A stretch of DNA of 64,000 nucleotides from Blastocatellia bacterium (GTDB lineage Bacteria; Acidobacteriota; Blastocatellia; UBA7656). This document shows positions 62,179-64,000 of this stretch, piece after piece (the stretch's first letter is position 1; each line of letters begins with the position of its first letter). Below the pieces are notes generated by a model. It saw only the letters and a list, made by a program, of their open reading frames with translations. It was not told the DNA's origin and made no database searches. The position numbers and the translations under genes were made by a program. Location: contig DATENM010000063.1 of the NCBI GenBank assembly GCA_035275065.1, positions 1-64,000 on the forward strand, given 5' to 3'.

Positions 62179-64000
62179 GCCGGGACGCCTCGCCTGACCT
62201 GCAGCTCCGGTCCTCGATTCCGGGCCGTCAGCGCTGGGACGTGAAAGCGATTTTCCGGAATGCCGCGCGGGCGCGGGCCCTGGAATCAAATCTCGCCGCA
62301 CTGCCGGGAGTGCTTCAGGTTCAGGCAAATCCGGCTACCGGGCGTTTGCTCATCCTCTATTCTCCGCAATCCACTCACGACTTCGAGGCGATCATTCACC
62401 GGAGCCTTGCCGCGCCATCGTTTCTCGCGTCGCGGCCAACCGATGGGCAGCCGCGCAAAGGGCCGCTGCTCCGTATTCTCAACCGCTTTCTTCCATCCCG
62501 CCGCGAGCTAGCCATTCCGCCCCTTGTCTCTCTTTCGGGGCACGTGGTTCACATCCTGCAAGGCCATTCGTTCGTTGCGACCGTAAATTCAGTCCGTGGC
62601 GAAGCACCGCGTTTCTTACGCTCGCTCGGTATCCGCAAGCGGCGCTCGCGCCTGCTCGCCATGACCGGTCTTTCGCTGCTGTTGACCGCGGCGGATCTGG
62701 CTCTACAGTATTACCGGAAGCGGGCGTGGCAGCGCCTGGCTCGTAATACTCAACACCGTATCCGGACAGCCCTGATTACCCGGCTCGAAGAACAGGACCT
62801 CGAGTTTTTCGATCACCACAGCACCGGCCCGCTGATCAGTACCGTCACCAACGACACCGACCGGATCGGAGAATTCATCGAACAAGCGGGCGACGACCTC
62901 ATCGAGAAGCCGACGACAATTCTGGTCTCGGGAGTCATTCTCCTACGAACATCCCCCTGGCTCGCGTTGCTCGGGCTGCTTCCGCTGCCGCTCTCGGCGC
63001 TCCTGACCCGGACGCTCGAACCCCATGTCGGGGCCCGCTTCGCCAGGTTCGGAGAAATCAAAGACCGATTCAGCCGGATGCTCGAAAACAACATCCCCGG
63101 CATTGCGACGGTCAAGAGCCTGACCGCCGAGGAGCTCGAGATCCGGCGGTTATCCGCCTGCGACGCCGAACTCGAGGAAGCGGCGGTCACCGCCGAATCC
63201 GCATCGACTCTCCTGTCGGTTCTCAGCCAGGGGACTTTCACCGCGAGCCTGGCGATGGCAACTCACCATAGCGGGAAATTGGCCGGCGCCGGAAAGATCT
63301 CGACCAGCAAGCACACCCGGGCAATGTACTGGTTCCCGCAGATGGTGATGGCGTTCACCGGACTCGAGCGGCTGCGCGGGCTCTACCGCTCCGCCGAAAT
63401 GTCTGCGGCAAACGCCCTGCGCATCCTTGATAGCAAGCCGAAGATCATCGGCGGCCCGGTTCGGCTCGAGGTTTCCACCGTACAGGGCGATGTAAAATTC
63501 GAGAATGTCTCTTTCGGTTATGACCCGGGATTCAAGGTTCTGGACGACGTCTCTTTTCAGCTCAGTCCCGGAGAGAACCTGGCAATCGTTGGACCGACGG
63601 GTTCAGGAAAGAGTTCGCTTCTGAAACTGCTGCTTCGGTTTTACGAGCCGGATAGCGGCCGAATTCTTCTCGACGGGCACGACATCCGAGAGCTAGACCC
63701 GGGAGACCTTCGCCGTGCGGTCAGTTTTGTGGGCCAGGAGATTTACATCTTCGAGGGCACGATTCGCGACAACCTCCTGTTCGGGAGCCCGGACGCATCG
63801 CCGGATCAAGTCGTCCGGACGATTACGGAGATCGCTCCCGACCTGGTCCAAACCTTGCCCGGCGGAGTTGACGCGGAAGCCGGCGAGCGCGGAACGCGAT
63901 TGTCCGGCGGGGCCAAACAACGCGTGGCGGTTGCCCGCGCTCTTCTTAAAGGGTCTCCGGTCCTGGCGCTCGACGAAGTCACATCGCAATTGGATTACAA
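62175..64000 (+). CDS. ABC exporter with HMA-like N-terminal domain (3' truncated by window)
   Basis: At least 608 residues, continuing past the right edge. Residues 10-80 resemble an HMA_2-type domain (SSIPGRQRWDVKAIFRN...ALPGVLQVQANPATGRLLILY) without a CxxC metal site. The membrane domain follows (about 150-430; FFDHHSTGPLISTVTNDTDRI is the typical exporter loop), then the ATPase: Walker A GPTGSGKSS (473-481), Q-loop FVGQEI, signature LSGGAKQR (576-583, instead of LSGGQ) and Walker B VLALDE. It has no C39 peptidase domain. Probable peptide exporter. Confidence 0.88.
   Translation, partial: MSRDASPDLQLRSSIPGRQRWDVKAIFRNAARARALESNLAALPGVLQVQANPATGRLLILYSPQSTHDFEAIIHRSLAAPSFLASRPTDGQPRKGPLLRILNRFLPSRRELAIPPLVSLSGHVVHILQGHSFVATVNSVRGEAPRFLRSLGIRKRRSRLLAMTGLSLLLTAADLALQYYRKRAWQRLARNTQHRIRTALITRLEEQDLEFFDHHSTGPLISTVTNDTDRIGEFIEQAGDDLIEKPTTILVSGVILLRTSPWLALLGLLPLPLSALLTRTLEPHVGARFARFGEIKDRFSRMLENNIPGIATVKSLTAEELEIRRLSACDAELEEAAVTAESASTLLSVLSQGTFTASLAMATHHSGKLAGAGKISTSKHTRAMYWFPQMVMAFTGLERLRGLYRSAEMSAANALRILDSKPKIIGGPVRLEVSTVQGDVKFENVSFGYDPGFKVLDDVSFQLSPGENLAIVGPTGSGKSSLLKLLLRFYEPDSGRILLDGHDIRELDPGDLRRAVSFVGQEIYIFEGTIRDNLLFGSPDASPDQVVRTITEIAPDLVQTLPGGVDAEAGERGTRLSGGAKQRVAVARALLKGSPVLALDEVTSQLDY

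Overview
The window looks like a chromosomal segment of a high-GC, didermic, aerobic bacterium, most plausibly an Acidobacteriota member (Blastocatellia-like). The taxonomic call is an inference from gene content: a VWFA-type secreted protein of the kind abundant in Acidobacteriota, HYR and post-COAP-like surface domains, MauG- and DHOR-type di-haem oxidases, an OmpA protein, a form II CO-dehydrogenase-like operon, and many dispersed palindromes. No rRNA or tRNA gene was seen.

Region 1 (1-15.5 kb) is housekeeping and accessory metabolism. It holds the end of a tricorn-type protease, a di-haem peroxidase, a quinone oxidoreductase, a Pit phosphate transporter with its DUF47 partner, a two-PDZ secreted protein, a dienelactone hydrolase, a DUF433 protein, and a coxS-coxL-coxM-coxG operon. 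An AraC regulator diverges from an aldo/keto reductase. Several within-operon gaps carry inverted arms built from 7-bp GTGACAA/GTGACGA units.

Region 2 (15.5-21.7 kb) looks like a sedentary integron cassette array without an integrase. Four attC-like elements sit between a zinc-ribbon membrane protein, a serine hydrolase plus DUF4440 pair, an NHL-repeat protein and a PIN-domain pair. Region 3 (21.7-49.7 kb) is mostly core or surface genes: ribF, an MBL hydrolase, DUF1844, mazG, MscS, an SDR, a ceramidase-like enzyme, an amidohydrolase, a TMTC-like TPR glycosyltransferase, a subtilase, a response regulator, a Crp/Fnr regulator, a VWA protein, a HYR protein, OmpA, an orphan MreB and a SpoIIE-type phosphatase.

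Region 4 (49.3-64 kb, running off the right end) is the highlight: a RiPP biosynthetic cluster. A single leftward operon encodes an NTF2-like protein, a precursor with a nitrile-hydratase-like (NHLP, proteusin-type) leader and a Cys/Ser/Thr-rich core, a B12-type radical SAM enzyme, a fused E1-like/YcaO cyclodehydratase, a SagB-type azoline oxidase, a PoyD-like radical SAM epimerase and a LanM. The LanM dehydratase half is intact, but the zinc-site motifs of its cyclase half appear lost. Divergently transcribed are DUF6072-like and DUF5132-like small proteins and an ABC exporter with an HMA-like N-terminus. The predicted product is a heavily modified proteusin carrying azol(in)es, dehydroamino acids and D-residues. 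I know of no described compound with exactly this enzyme set.
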